Both the position numbers and the translations under genes were made by a program. A stretch of DNA of 64,000 nt, taken from Alloactinosynnema sp. L-07 (GTDB taxonomy: Bacteria; Actinomycetota; Actinomycetes; Mycobacteriales; Pseudonocardiaceae). Positions 50,094 to 58,125 of the stretch are shown here, one piece after another (the first letter of the stretch is position 1; each line of letters opens with the position of its first letter). The notes under the pieces are model-generated. The model was not told where the DNA came from. It ran no database searches and saw only the letters and a list, made by a program, of their open reading frames with translations. The stretch covers positions 4,774,001 to 4,838,000 of the forward strand of contig NZ_LN850107.1 in NCBI RefSeq assembly GCF_900070365.1. Reading direction: 5' to 3'.

Positions 50094-50882
50094 TCAGCCG
50101 GTGACAGCACGCACCGCGGCGAAGTAGCCACCGTTCTGACCAGCGACATTCGGGTGGTACGACTCCTCGATCGGCCAGACCACGCTGTTGATCCAGCGGG
50201 TACCCGACGCGCAGATCTCATGGCCCGCGAAGGCCGTGCGACCGTCGACGAAGGTGAAGCCCGCCGCCGCGGCGCGTCCCGAGATGACCTGGGCCAGCAC
50301 ATCGGAGGACTGGTTGATCGCGGCCCGCTTGGTCTCGCTCAGGCCCGCCCAGCACGAGCCGTTGAGCTTGTAGATGTGCGGGTAGCCGACGACCAGCACC
50401 CGCGCGCCGGGCGCCCGGTTGCGGATCTGCGAGTAGACCTGGTCGAGCTTCGGCGGAAGCTGGTTGCGGGCGTAGGCCTGCGCCTGCTGGTTGCGCTGCA
50501 CGCAGTAGGAGTCCGACCCGGTGTTGCAGTCGGTCATGACGCCCGCGAAGCCCGCGTCGTTGCCGCCGATGGAGATGGTCACCAGGGCGGTGTCCGCGGT
50601 GACCGCGCCGACCTGGTTGGCCAGCACGTCCCCGGTCTTCGCGCCGGAACACGCGACGAACGAGAACGCGGATGGGGCGTGGGAGTTGGCCCAGAGCTGG
50701 GGATAGGCGTTGGCGCTGCGCTTGCAGGAGCCGCTGCTCCCGTAGCTGCCCGCGCCGAGGCCCGAGGAGTAGGAGTCACCGAGCGCCACGTACTTGCCGG
50801 TCGCGGCCGAGGCTGAGGTCGCCAGCCCGACCAGGGACAAGACCGATAAGAGGGGAATGACGAGGAACCGTGAGACACGCAT
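50094..50882 (-). CDS. Secreted SGNH/GDSL hydrolase
   Basis: A 262-residue secreted esterase/lipase. The signal peptide is about 1-26 (RFLVIPLLSVLSLVGLATSASAA). Block I is VALGDSYSSG with the nucleophile Ser, the Gly block contains CSGAKTG, block III is ISIGGNDAGF, and the catalytic His is in ESYHPNVAGQ near the C-terminus. Six or so cysteines should form disulfides. It resembles Streptomyces rimosus-type GDSL lipases of the same size. ATG 50882 is preceded by GGAGGCAAGGC. It lies between the acc operon and its TetR regulator but reads separately. Confidence 0.93.
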   Translation of the reverse strand: MRVSRFLVIPLLSVLSLVGLATSASAATGKYVALGDSYSSGLGAGSYGSSGSCKRSANAYPQLWANSHAPSAFSFVACSGAKTGDVLANQVGAVTADTALVTISIGGNDAGFAGVMTDCNTGSDSYCVQRNQQAQAYARNQLPPKLDQVYSQIRNRAPGARVLVVGYPHIYKLNGSCWAGLSETKRAAINQSSDVLAQVISGRAAAAGFTFVDGRTAFAGHEICASGTRWINSVVWPIEESYHPNVAGQNGGYFAAVRAVTG

Positions 50883-51005
50883 GCCTTGCCTCCGTCGTTG
50901 GAGGGGAACCCGACAGATCATGACTACCAGCGACCCACCGAATACGGAACTGTTCGGTAACTTGTTTTTGCTACCGACAATCGGCCTGGGCCCCACGGAG
51001 TAGGG

Positions 51006-51021
51006 GTTAGCGCTCGCTAAC
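51006..51021. promoter_or_regulatory. Operator copy 2 (TetR autoregulation)
   Basis: Identical to the 16-bp dyad at 50011-50026. It ends 14 bp upstream of the TetR start, a position suited to autorepression. Confidence 0.8.
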
Positions 51022-51035
51022 TCGGCTGCCATACG

Positions 51036-51635
51036 ATGAACCGCGTGTCACCAGCAGCCGAACCAGCGAAAACCGGGCCGAGCAGGCGCGAGCAGATCCT
51101 CGCCGCGGCCGCGGAACTGTTCGCCCGACACGGTTTCCACGGCGTCGGCATCGACGACATCGGCTCGGCTGTCGGCATCTCCGGGCCCGCGCTCTACCGC
51201 CACTTCCGCTCCAAGGACGCGATGCTCGGCGAGATGCTGACATCGATCTCCGAGGTGCTCCTCGACGGCGGCCAGGCGCGGGTGGACAAGGCCTCCGGGG
51301 CCGAGGACACCCTCGGCGACCTGGTGCGCTTCCACGTCGACTTCGCCCTCGACAATCCGGCGTTGATCACGGTGCAGGAACGCAACCTCGGCAACCTCAC
51401 CGACCCGGACCGCCGCAAGGTCCGCGCCCTGCAACGGCGCTATGTCGAGACCTGGGTCCAGGTCATCCGCGACGCCGTCCCCGCGACCGCCGAACCCACC
51501 GCCCGCGCGGCGGCGCACGCGGTGTTCGGGCTGATCAACTCGACCCCGCACAGCAGGCACCTCGACCGCGACCAGATGGCCGACCTGCTCACCGCCATGG
51601 CGCTCGCCGCGCTGGTCAACACGCCCGGCGTCTGA
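51036..51635 (+). CDS. TetR-family regulator of the acyl-CoA carboxylase operon
   Basis: A 199-residue TetR protein with the helix-turn-helix at about 17-62 (REQILAAAAELFARHGFHGVGIDDIGSAVGISGPALYRHF). GISGPALYRHF and RRKVRALQRRYVETW recall regulators of branched-chain acyl-CoA genes (Rv2506-like). The shared palindrome in front of this gene and of accD1 is direct evidence for control of the operon at 45.2-50.0 kb. The likely inducer is a leucine-derived acyl-CoA (inference). ATG 51036. Confidence 0.9.
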   Translation: MNRVSPAAEPAKTGPSRREQILAAAAELFARHGFHGVGIDDIGSAVGISGPALYRHFRSKDAMLGEMLTSISEVLLDGGQARVDKASGAEDTLGDLVRFHVDFALDNPALITVQERNLGNLTDPDRRKVRALQRRYVETWVQVIRDAVPATAEPTARAAAHAVFGLINSTPHSRHLDRDQMADLLTAMALAALVNTPGV

Positions 51636-51977
51636 TCACTCGGCGAGTTCGGCCAACTGCTCGGCCGCGGTGACGTTGCCGCCGTCGGCAAGCCGTCGCA
51701 GTTCGCCCAGATCGCCCTTCTCGGTGGCGAGTTCGATCAGCTGGTCGGTCGCCGTCGCATTGCCGTCGTCGGACAGACGCCGAAGCTCGGCCATATCGCC
51801 CAGTTCACCCGCGAGTTCGATCAGTTGATCGGTCGCCGTCGCGCTGCCGCCATCGGACAGGCGTCGAAGCTCGGCCAGGTCGCCCCGCTCGCCCGCGAGT
51901 TCGACCAGTTCGTCTATCGCGTCGCTGTCGCCGTTGGCGGCGCGCTCCCGCAGGCCGGTCAGATCCGAGTCAGTCAC
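51636..51977 (-). CDS. Small tandem-repeat protein (28-residue repeats)
   Basis: A 113-residue acidic protein made almost wholly of 28-residue repeats (residues 9-36, 37-64, 65-92 and a partial fourth). The pattern is L-R-R-L-x-D-G-G-x-A-T-A-x-D-Q-L-x-E-L-A-x-E-x-G-D-x-x-E. Each unit should form two short helices, similar to Sel1, TPR or ankyrin solenoids, and so bind a protein. The DNA repeats at 84 bp are strongly conserved, indicating recent duplication. Its stop touches the TetR gene end. Function unknown. Confidence 0.75.
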   Translation of the reverse strand: MTDSDLTGLRERAANGDSDAIDELVELAGERGDLAELRRLSDGGSATATDQLIELAGELGDMAELRRLSDDGNATATDQLIELATEKGDLGELRRLADGGNVTAAEQLAELAE

Positions 51978-52059
51978 GAGGACACCTTCCCACCTCCGGG
52001 TCGCTATCGCGCTGGTCTGACCACTTGACCTCTTACCAATTCCGTCTTACCGTCGAACC

Positions 52060-52779
52060 GTGACTTTCCAGCCGGTGGCCCGCACGTCGGTGCCCGACGA
52101 AGTGTTCGCCCAGCTCATCCGGGCGGTCATGGACGGCGGCATCCCCGCAGGCGACTCGCTGCCCAGCGAACGCAAGCTCGCCGAGGTCCTCGGGGTGTCC
52201 CGGCCCGCCGTCCGCGAAGCCTTGCAGCGCATGTCGCAGGCAGGCTTGGTCGACGTCCGCCAAGGCGACGGCACCGTGGTCCGCGACTTCCGCCGCAGCG
52301 CGGGACTCGACTTGCTCCCGAGGCTCCTGCTGCGCGGCGGCACGATCGTCCCCTCGGTGGTGCGCGACATCCTCGACGCCCGTCTCGCCATCGGCCCCGA
52401 GATCGCCGCACTGGCGGCCACTCGATCAGGCGAAAGCCTCAAGGCGCCGCTGGACGACGTGATCGAACACCTGGCGAGCGAGCACGACCCGATCACGTCG
52501 CAGCGGCACGCGCTCACCTTCTGGGACCACATTGTCGATGGGTCGGACTCGGTGGTGTTCCGGCTGATGTTCAACAGCCTGCGCGCCGCTTACGAACCCG
52601 CGCTCGACGTCCTCGCGCCGATCATGGTCGCCGAGGTCTCCCGCGCCGACGCCTACCGCGTCCTCGCCGCCGCGATCACCTCCGCCGACCCCGAATCCGC
52701 CCGGCAGTCCGCCGACGAACTGCTTCGGCCCGCCACCGAACTGTTCCATGTGGCAATTGAACAAATGGAGGGTCCGTGA
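52060..52779 (+). CDS. GntR-family regulator, FadR subfamily
   Basis: A 239-residue protein with a winged helix at about 8-75 (EVFAQLIRAVMDGGIPAGDSLPSERKLAEVLGVSRPAVREALQRMSQAGLV, read in parts) and an all-helical FCD/FadR-like effector domain. The RLAIGPEIAALAA segment begins the latter. It may respond to fatty acid or a small carboxylate. ATG or GTG start: GTG 52060 is used here. The next gene, a membrane hydroxylase, lies 63 bp downstream beyond a hairpin and may be its target. Confidence 0.88.
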   Translation: MTFQPVARTSVPDEVFAQLIRAVMDGGIPAGDSLPSERKLAEVLGVSRPAVREALQRMSQAGLVDVRQGDGTVVRDFRRSAGLDLLPRLLLRGGTIVPSVVRDILDARLAIGPEIAALAATRSGESLKAPLDDVIEHLASEHDPITSQRHALTFWDHIVDGSDSVVFRLMFNSLRAAYEPALDVLAPIMVAEVSRADAYRVLAAAITSADPESARQSADELLRPATELFHVAIEQMEGP

Positions 52780-52788
52780 CCGGAGACG

Positions 52789-52811
52789 CCGGAGGCGCGC
52801 AGCGCCTCCGG
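52789..52811 (+). terminator. Hairpin after the GntR gene
   Basis: A perfect 10-bp stem (CCGGAGGCGC and complement) with a 3-base loop, 9 bp after the regulator stop. Confidence 0.7.
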
Positions 52812-52842
52812 ACTCCCATGAGCACGCAACCCGAGGGGACCC

Positions 52843-53544
52843 ATGAACCCGACCCGTGAAGCTTCCAACTCGCCCAGCCCCCGCAGGCGACTGTCGCTTG
52901 TGGACGCCGCCGCCGAGTTCGTCCGCCATCCGTCGCCATGGCTGATCGGCACGACCCTGATCAGCGCCGTGATCGCCCGGATCGTCGTGGGCGACTGGCG
53001 GCTGTGGGACACCCTGCTCCCGTTCGTCATGCTCGCCGTGTTCCCGTTCTTCGAATGGGTCGTGCATGTGGTGATCCTGCACTGGCGCCCCCGCCGGATC
53101 GGCGCATTGACCATCGATCCGCTGCTGTCGCGCAAACACCGCGAACACCACACCGACCCGCGGGACGTGCCGCTGGTGTTCATTCCCTGGCCGGTCCTGC
53201 TGTGGCTGCTGCCGCTGGTGACCGCCATCGCACTGTTCGCCTTCAGCCGAACCGGCCTCGGCCTGACCTACCTGTGCTTCGTGGCCGCGCTCGGCCTGGC
53301 CTACGAGTGGACGCACTACCTCATCCACAGCGACTACGTGCCGCGCACCCGCGCCTATCGCGCGGTCTGGCGCAACCACCGCCTCCACCACTACAAGAAC
53401 GAGCACTACTGGTTCACCGTCACCACGACCGGCACCGCGGACCGGGCTCTTGGCACCTACCCGGACCCGGTGAGTGTCGACAAGTCGCCATCTGTCAAGG
53501 ACCTGCACCGCCGAGATCCACTGTCGGATCCCCTTGCGGGGTGA
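52843..53544 (+). CDS. Membrane fatty acid hydroxylase / sterol desaturase family protein
   Basis: A 233-residue integral membrane protein with four hydrophobic segments and the histidine clusters of di-iron hydroxylases: HVVILH, KHREHHTDP, HYLIH and RLHHYKNEHYWF. It belongs to the fatty acid hydroxylase superfamily (sterol desaturase, carotene or sphingolipid hydroxylases). It would insert oxygen into a lipid at the membrane. The substrate is unknown; the sterol genes are 23 kb away, so a steroid role should not be assumed. ATG 52843 follows GAGGGGACC. Confidence 0.88.
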   Translation: MNPTREASNSPSPRRRLSLVDAAAEFVRHPSPWLIGTTLISAVIARIVVGDWRLWDTLLPFVMLAVFPFFEWVVHVVILHWRPRRIGALTIDPLLSRKHREHHTDPRDVPLVFIPWPVLLWLLPLVTAIALFAFSRTGLGLTYLCFVAALGLAYEWTHYLIHSDYVPRTRAYRAVWRNHRLHHYKNEHYWFTVTTTGTADRALGTYPDPVSVDKSPSVKDLHRRDPLSDPLAG

Positions 53545-53588
53545 GTAATCTCAACGGTCACGAAACGATCGCGGAGAGTGGGGTTGTC

Positions 53589-54401
53589 GTGGTGGCCGAG
53601 TCGACGACATGGGTCCCGGACGGGATCGACCTGGACAGACCGAGCGCCGCCCGGCTGTATGACTACCTGCTCGGCGGCGGGCACAACTTCGCCCACGACC
53701 GCGAGCTGGCCGAACGCTTCCTCAAGGCCCAGCCGCACGCCCGCGAGATCGCCCGGCACAACCGGTCGTTCCTGCGCCGCGCGGTGTTGTTCATGGCAGG
53801 CCAAGGGATCCGGCAGTTCCTCGACCTCGGCTCCGGTATCCCGACCGTGGGCAACGTGCACGCGATCGCCCAGGCCGCCGACCCGACCGCGCGCGTCGTC
53901 TACGTCGACTACGAGGAAGTCGCCTTCGCGCACAGCCACCTCATGCTCGCGGACAACCCCAACGCCACCATCGTCCAGGCCGATCTCACCGATCCCGACG
54001 CCGTGCTGGGAGCCGCCGAGACGCGCGCCCTGCTCGACTTCGACCAGCCGATCGGCCTGATCATGGCCGGGGTGTTCCACTTCGTGCCGCCGCGGAGCAA
54101 CCCCGCCCAGATCGTCGCGCGCTACCGGGACGCGACCGCGTCGGGCAGTTGGCTGGCGTTCTCCCAGTTCACCCGCGACCTGATGCCGGAGGAGATGGAC
54201 CGGATCGTCGAGGTGATGAAGTCCAGCCGCGACCCGATGTTCCCGCGGTCCCGGGACGAGATCGCCGCGCTGTTCGAGGGCTACGAACTGGTCGAGCCGG
54301 GCATCGTGCCGACCGCGCTGTGGCATCCCGACCAGGGCCTCGACGACGGCGACGACCCGAACCGGGCAGGAATCCTCTCGGGTGTCGGCCGCAAGAACTG
54401 A
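53589..54401 (+). CDS. SAM-dependent methyltransferase, DUF574 family
   Basis: A roughly 270-residue methyltransferase of the actinomycete DUF574 (Methyltransf_19) family. It shows the signature DRPSAARLYDYLLGGGHNFAHDRELAE, motif I FLDLGSGIPTVGNVH, VVYVDYEEVA and GLIMAGVFHFVP. GTG 53589 fits the family start; the frame is open back to GTG 53541. Substrates are unknown for most members. Its end overlaps the start of the GGDEF gene by 20 bp, so the two are cotranscribed. Confidence 0.9.
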   Translation: MVAESTTWVPDGIDLDRPSAARLYDYLLGGGHNFAHDRELAERFLKAQPHAREIARHNRSFLRRAVLFMAGQGIRQFLDLGSGIPTVGNVHAIAQAADPTARVVYVDYEEVAFAHSHLMLADNPNATIVQADLTDPDAVLGAAETRALLDFDQPIGLIMAGVFHFVPPRSNPAQIVARYRDATASGSWLAFSQFTRDLMPEEMDRIVEVMKSSRDPMFPRSRDEIAALFEGYELVEPGIVPTALWHPDQGLDDGDDPNRAGILSGVGRKN

Positions 54402-56490
54402 CCTGACCACGCCCGTGTCGAACCCCATCGTCCGCTCCCGCACGGACCGGGACTCCCTGGTCCGTGCCTGGATGCGCGTCATCGCCGCCACCGCGTACGT
54501 GCCGCGGTCGTCGGCGGACGTCCGCGAGGTGCTGACCGGCATGGTCGACACGATCATGGACGCGCTCGACACCGCCCCGTTCGACAGCGCGGCGGGCCTC
54601 GAAGTCGGCACCCGGATGGTCGCCGAGGAGTTCACCGGCGAGGACACGCTGCGGCGGTCGGTGGCGACGCTGGCCACCAGGCTGATCGCGGGCGGCGCCC
54701 CGGCCGAGCGGGTCATCGAGCTGCTCGCGGCGGTGTCGTCTGGCTACGCGAACGCCTGGCGCGAGCGGACTCTGTCACAGCAGGAGAACATGCGACTGGC
54801 CCTGCACACCGCGATGCTGCGCGCCGAGCGCGACCGCAAGAACACCGAATCGATCTTCCGCGAGGTGTTCGCGAGCGCGTCGGTCGGCATCGCGATCACC
54901 GACCAGGACGGGCGATTCGTCGAGACCAACCCGGCGCTGGCGGAGATCCTGGCCTGCGAACCCGCGGCTCTGGCCGGACGTGCCCTCGCCGACTTCGTCA
55001 CCGACGAGCCGGACGTGCCGGGCAGCCCGCTGGCGCACCTGCCCGACCGGCAGCGGCTGCTGCGGGCCAACGGCGAGGCCGCGTGGGTCTTCGCGACCAG
55101 TTCGGTGCTGTCCGACGATGCCGGCAAGGCCTACCGGGTGACCATGGTCCAAGACTTGAGCGAACTGCACCTGCTCGGCGACCGGCTCACCCACCAGCTG
55201 CTGCACGACGCGCTCACCGGGTTGGTCAACCGGGTGGGCTTCGAGTCCCGGCTGGAAGCCGTCCACGGGCGGGTGGAGCCGACCGGAACGCTCACCCTGT
55301 GCTGCCTGGATCTGGACGCGTTCGCCATGGTCAACACGACCTACGGACACCCGGTCGGCGACTGGGTGCTGCGGACGGTGGCCGAACGCCTCAAGGCTGT
55401 GGTGGCGGCGGAGAACGCGGTGGTGGCCAGACTCGGCGGCGACGAGTTCGCCGTGCTGATCCAGGACGGACCCGACACGCCGTCGGTGCCGGACCTGGTC
55501 GAGGCGATCCAGGCCGAACTGGCCGAACCCGAGTACCGCGACGGGATCGGGCTCGCGGTCAGCGCGACCATCGGCGTGATCCGGACGAGCCCGGGCGAGA
55601 TGTCGGCAGCGGAGGTGTTCCGGGCCGCCGACGCGGCGCTGCGGCAGGCCCGGCTGACGGGCAGGCGGCAGTGGGCCCAGTTCGACCCCGACGCCGACAA
55701 GCGCGACCGCAAAGCGGGCAAGGCGGCCACGGAGCTGCCCGCGGCGTGGGAGAACGGCGAACTCGACGTGGCCTACGACCGGGTGGTGCGGCTGTCGGAC
55801 CGGGTGCCGGTGCGGGTGGCCGCCATCGCCCACCTGCCCCGGCCGCGACCCGTGCCGGGTCTGCCGTCCACGATCGAGCTCGCCGAGTCCACGGGGCTTT
55901 CGGTGGCGCTGGGGCCGTGGCTGATCAGCCGGTCGACCGCGCAGGTGCCGGTGTGGCGGTCGCTGTTCGCCGCGGTCGCGGGCGACGGGCCGGTCCAGCG
56001 GGTGCTGCTCTCGCCGCTGCAGTCGGCCGACGCCGAACTGTCCGCGGTGCTCAACCGGGCCGTCACCGACGCGGGTGTCCCGCCCGGCCTGCTGGAGGTC
56101 GGGCTGGCCGCGTCGACCGTGTTGACCAGCGCGGACGCCCAGGACAACCTGCGCACGCTGAGCGACATCGGGGTGGTGACCGCACTGCACGGGTTCGCGG
56201 GCGGCCCGCGTGAACTGGCCATGATCGAACGGTTCAAGGTCGACACCGTGCTGCTCGCCGACCCGTTCGACGGGTGGCGGCCGGACTGGCTGCCGCGCGA
56301 CTGTGCCCAGGTCAGAGCCGTACGCGAGGTCATCGCGGCGGTGGGCGCGGCCGGGGCGGCGGTCGGGATCCGCAGCGTGCGGGACTTCGCGGAGGCACGC
56401 TGGTGGGCCGACCTGGGCGTGGTCACCGGGGAGGGCCCGGCCTTCGGCACCGCGCTGGACATCGAGGACGTGCTGAGAGCGGCCAAGTGA
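54382..56490 (+). CDS. PAS-GGDEF protein with degenerate EAL domain
   Basis: A 702-residue soluble signalling protein. The helical N-terminus (1-150) is followed by a PAS domain at about 155-260 (SIFREVFASASVGIAITDQDG), a GGDEF domain at about 270-430 with intact GGDEF at 352-356 and LCCLDLDAFAMVN, and an EAL-like domain at about 450-702. The GGDEF part should make cyclic di-GMP; the inhibitory RxxD site is not seen. The EAL part lacks the EAL motif and metal-binding acids, so it is probably a binding or silent domain. GTG 54382 or 54415 starts the protein. Confidence 0.9.
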   Translation: MSAARTDLTTPVSNPIVRSRTDRDSLVRAWMRVIAATAYVPRSSADVREVLTGMVDTIMDALDTAPFDSAAGLEVGTRMVAEEFTGEDTLRRSVATLATRLIAGGAPAERVIELLAAVSSGYANAWRERTLSQQENMRLALHTAMLRAERDRKNTESIFREVFASASVGIAITDQDGRFVETNPALAEILACEPAALAGRALADFVTDEPDVPGSPLAHLPDRQRLLRANGEAAWVFATSSVLSDDAGKAYRVTMVQDLSELHLLGDRLTHQLLHDALTGLVNRVGFESRLEAVHGRVEPTGTLTLCCLDLDAFAMVNTTYGHPVGDWVLRTVAERLKAVVAAENAVVARLGGDEFAVLIQDGPDTPSVPDLVEAIQAELAEPEYRDGIGLAVSATIGVIRTSPGEMSAAEVFRAADAALRQARLTGRRQWAQFDPDADKRDRKAGKAATELPAAWENGELDVAYDRVVRLSDRVPVRVAAIAHLPRPRPVPGLPSTIELAESTGLSVALGPWLISRSTAQVPVWRSLFAAVAGDGPVQRVLLSPLQSADAELSAVLNRAVTDAGVPPGLLEVGLAASTVLTSADAQDNLRTLSDIGVVTALHGFAGGPRELAMIERFKVDTVLLADPFDGWRPDWLPRDCAQVRAVREVIAAVGAAGAAVGIRSVRDFAEARWWADLGVVTGEGPAFGTALDIEDVLRAAK

Positions 56491-56539
56491 ACGAATCCGA
56501 CGGCGTCGATCTCCCCGCGCGACACCTGGCTGTTGCAGG

Positions 56540-57049
56540 ATGAGTGACGTGGACCCCGACAGCGAGCCGGAACCGACCCGCCGCCGACGCCTGACCGACG
56601 CCGCGGGCGCGGCCCTCTCCGCCATGCGCGCGGGCCAGGACGACGGCGCGCTCGACCGCGTCGCCGCCGCCGTGCGCGCCGCGCCGGACAGCCACACCGA
56701 CGCCCGCGAACTGATGCTCATGTTGTTTCACGAGTGCAGCGGCATGGTCGCCGAACTCGGCTCCGGCGGCTCCGCCCCGGTCAAGATGCAGGTCTACGAC
56801 GACGACGGGCAGGAAGTCCCGATCGACGAGGCCGACCCACCGGTCCGCACGGCGGTGCGCACCCTGCTGGCCGAGGTCCACGGCGACACCGACGGCGCGA
56901 AGGCCCAGATCGAGATCGCCCTGGCCAACGCCGCCCCGGACGAGATGGCGGCACTGATGGTGCAGGCACTGCGGTGGACCCTGCGCCTGTCGGACGAATG
57001 CCTCAACCGCGATCTCCCGGTGCCCGACTGGATCCGGGACACCGTCTGA
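56540..57049 (+). CDS. Unknown acidic cytoplasmic protein
   Basis: A 169-residue acidic protein starting at ATG 56540. The N-terminus is rich in Asp/Glu/Arg and the rest is helical (AALMVQALRWTLRLSDECLNRDLPVPDWIRDTV). There is no signal peptide and no metal or nucleotide motif. It lies 49 bp after the GGDEF gene and may be part of the same transcript. Family not recognised. Confidence 0.65.
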   Translation: MSDVDPDSEPEPTRRRRLTDAAGAALSAMRAGQDDGALDRVAAAVRAAPDSHTDARELMLMLFHECSGMVAELGSGGSAPVKMQVYDDDGQEVPIDEADPPVRTAVRTLLAEVHGDTDGAKAQIEIALANAAPDEMAALMVQALRWTLRLSDECLNRDLPVPDWIRDTV

Positions 57050-57054
57050 CCACA

Positions 57055-57525
57055 ATGGACTGTCCGTGGCCTGCAGGCAACCCCTGCCAGCGCTACTACA
57101 ACCGCGACGGCCGCGACGTCCTGGCCGACCGCATCGCCGCCTTACCCCCCAAGATCACCCAGGTCATCGCCGACATCCGCGCCCGCGCCCCCCACGCCAA
57201 GATCCTGGTCGTCGGCTACCTGAGGATCCTGCCCCCGCACACCGGTTGCTGGCCCAGCATGCCCTTCGCCGCAGGCGACACCGCCTACTTCGACGCCACC
57301 GAACGCAACCTCAACAACACCATCAAACAAGCCACCAACACCACCCGCGCCCACTTCGTGGACCCCTACGCCTTCTCCCTCAACCACGACGCTTGCCAAC
57401 CACCCGCCCAACGCTGGGTAGAACCACTGAGCCCTGCCTCCCCCGCGGCACCCATCCACCCCAACGCCGCAGGCATGCGATTAACCGCAGCCCTGACCTG
57501 GCTCACCACCCACCTAACCCGCTGA
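57055..57525 (+). pseudogene. C-terminal fragment of an SGNH/GDSL hydrolase
   Basis: A 156-codon frame from ATG 57055 matching the second half of secreted SGNH hydrolases: PAGNPCQRYYN, ILVVGYLRILPPHTGCWP and the final His block APIHPNAAGMR. The signal peptide, the GDS nucleophile block and the GGND block are absent, and the sequence directly upstream is the end of the unrelated 169-aa gene. The product could not be a working or exported enzyme. It sits next to an IS605-type element, suggesting a deletion linked to the insertion. Confidence 0.8.
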
Positions 57526-57689
57526 CCCGAAGGAGTGTTCGCGGGAGAGATACCCCACCGAACCCATCCGGACAACGCCGATCACCGTCTCGTGTGGACA
57601 AACCCGCTACCGGGATGCCGTCCAGCGCTCGGGCGTTCACGGCCGGGTGAAGGCGCGCGCTGGGAGGGCTGACTTGCCTGAGTTGTGCC

Positions 57690-58103
57690 CTAACCCGGGC
57701 GGTTCTGCTGCTCGACGTACTGGCGCATGACGCTCAGGGATGCGCTGGCGGAGCCAGCGAAGTATGACCCCGACCAGAGCTTGTTTGCCCTGTAGTAGTG
57801 GCGGGCCAGGTCGGGGAACTCTTGCCGCAGCCGCCGGCTGGACACGCCTTTGAGGCTGTTGACCAGTTTCGACAAGGCGACCTTGGGCGGGAATTTGATG
57901 AGCAGATGGACATGGTTGTTCTCGCCGTTGAACTCGACCAGGTCGGTCTCGAAGTCGGCGCACACCACCCGCATCACCTCTTCCATCCTGGTGAGGTGCC
58001 GGTCACCGAACACCTTGTGCCGGAACTTCGTCACGAACACCAAGTGAGCGTGCAGTGCAAAGACACAGTGCCTACCAGTGCGAATGCCTTCAAGCGCGAC
58101 CAT
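57690..58103 (-). CDS. tnpA: TnpA, Y1 HUH transposase (IS200/IS605)
   Basis: A 137-residue Y1-type HUH transposase with the metal-binding His64-Val-His66 in ENNHVHLLIKFPPK and the nucleophilic Tyr129 in VMRQYVEQQ. YHLVFVTK-like sequence (AHLVFVTKFRHKVF) is at the N-terminus. It cuts and joins single-stranded DNA at hairpin ends. All key residues are present, so it may be active. Start ATG 58103. Confidence 0.95.
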   Translation of the reverse strand: MVALEGIRTGRHCVFALHAHLVFVTKFRHKVFGDRHLTRMEEVMRVVCADFETDLVEFNGENNHVHLLIKFPPKVALSKLVNSLKGVSSRRLRQEFPDLARHYYRANKLWSGSYFAGSASASLSVMRQYVEQQNRPG

Positions 58104-58125
58104 AAACCAATGATAGTCTGGGACT

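Noticed and set aside
52843..53544. Assigning the sterol desaturase family protein to steroid catabolism
   Set aside because: The family name covers many lipid hydroxylases, the steroid cluster is 23 kb away, and no KstR or KstR2 box is near.
56734..57525. Fusion frame joining the end of the 169-aa gene region to the SGNH fragment
   Set aside because: The first half is an out-of-frame shadow of the 169-aa gene. Only the part after 57055 resembles a hydrolase, so it was called a fragment.
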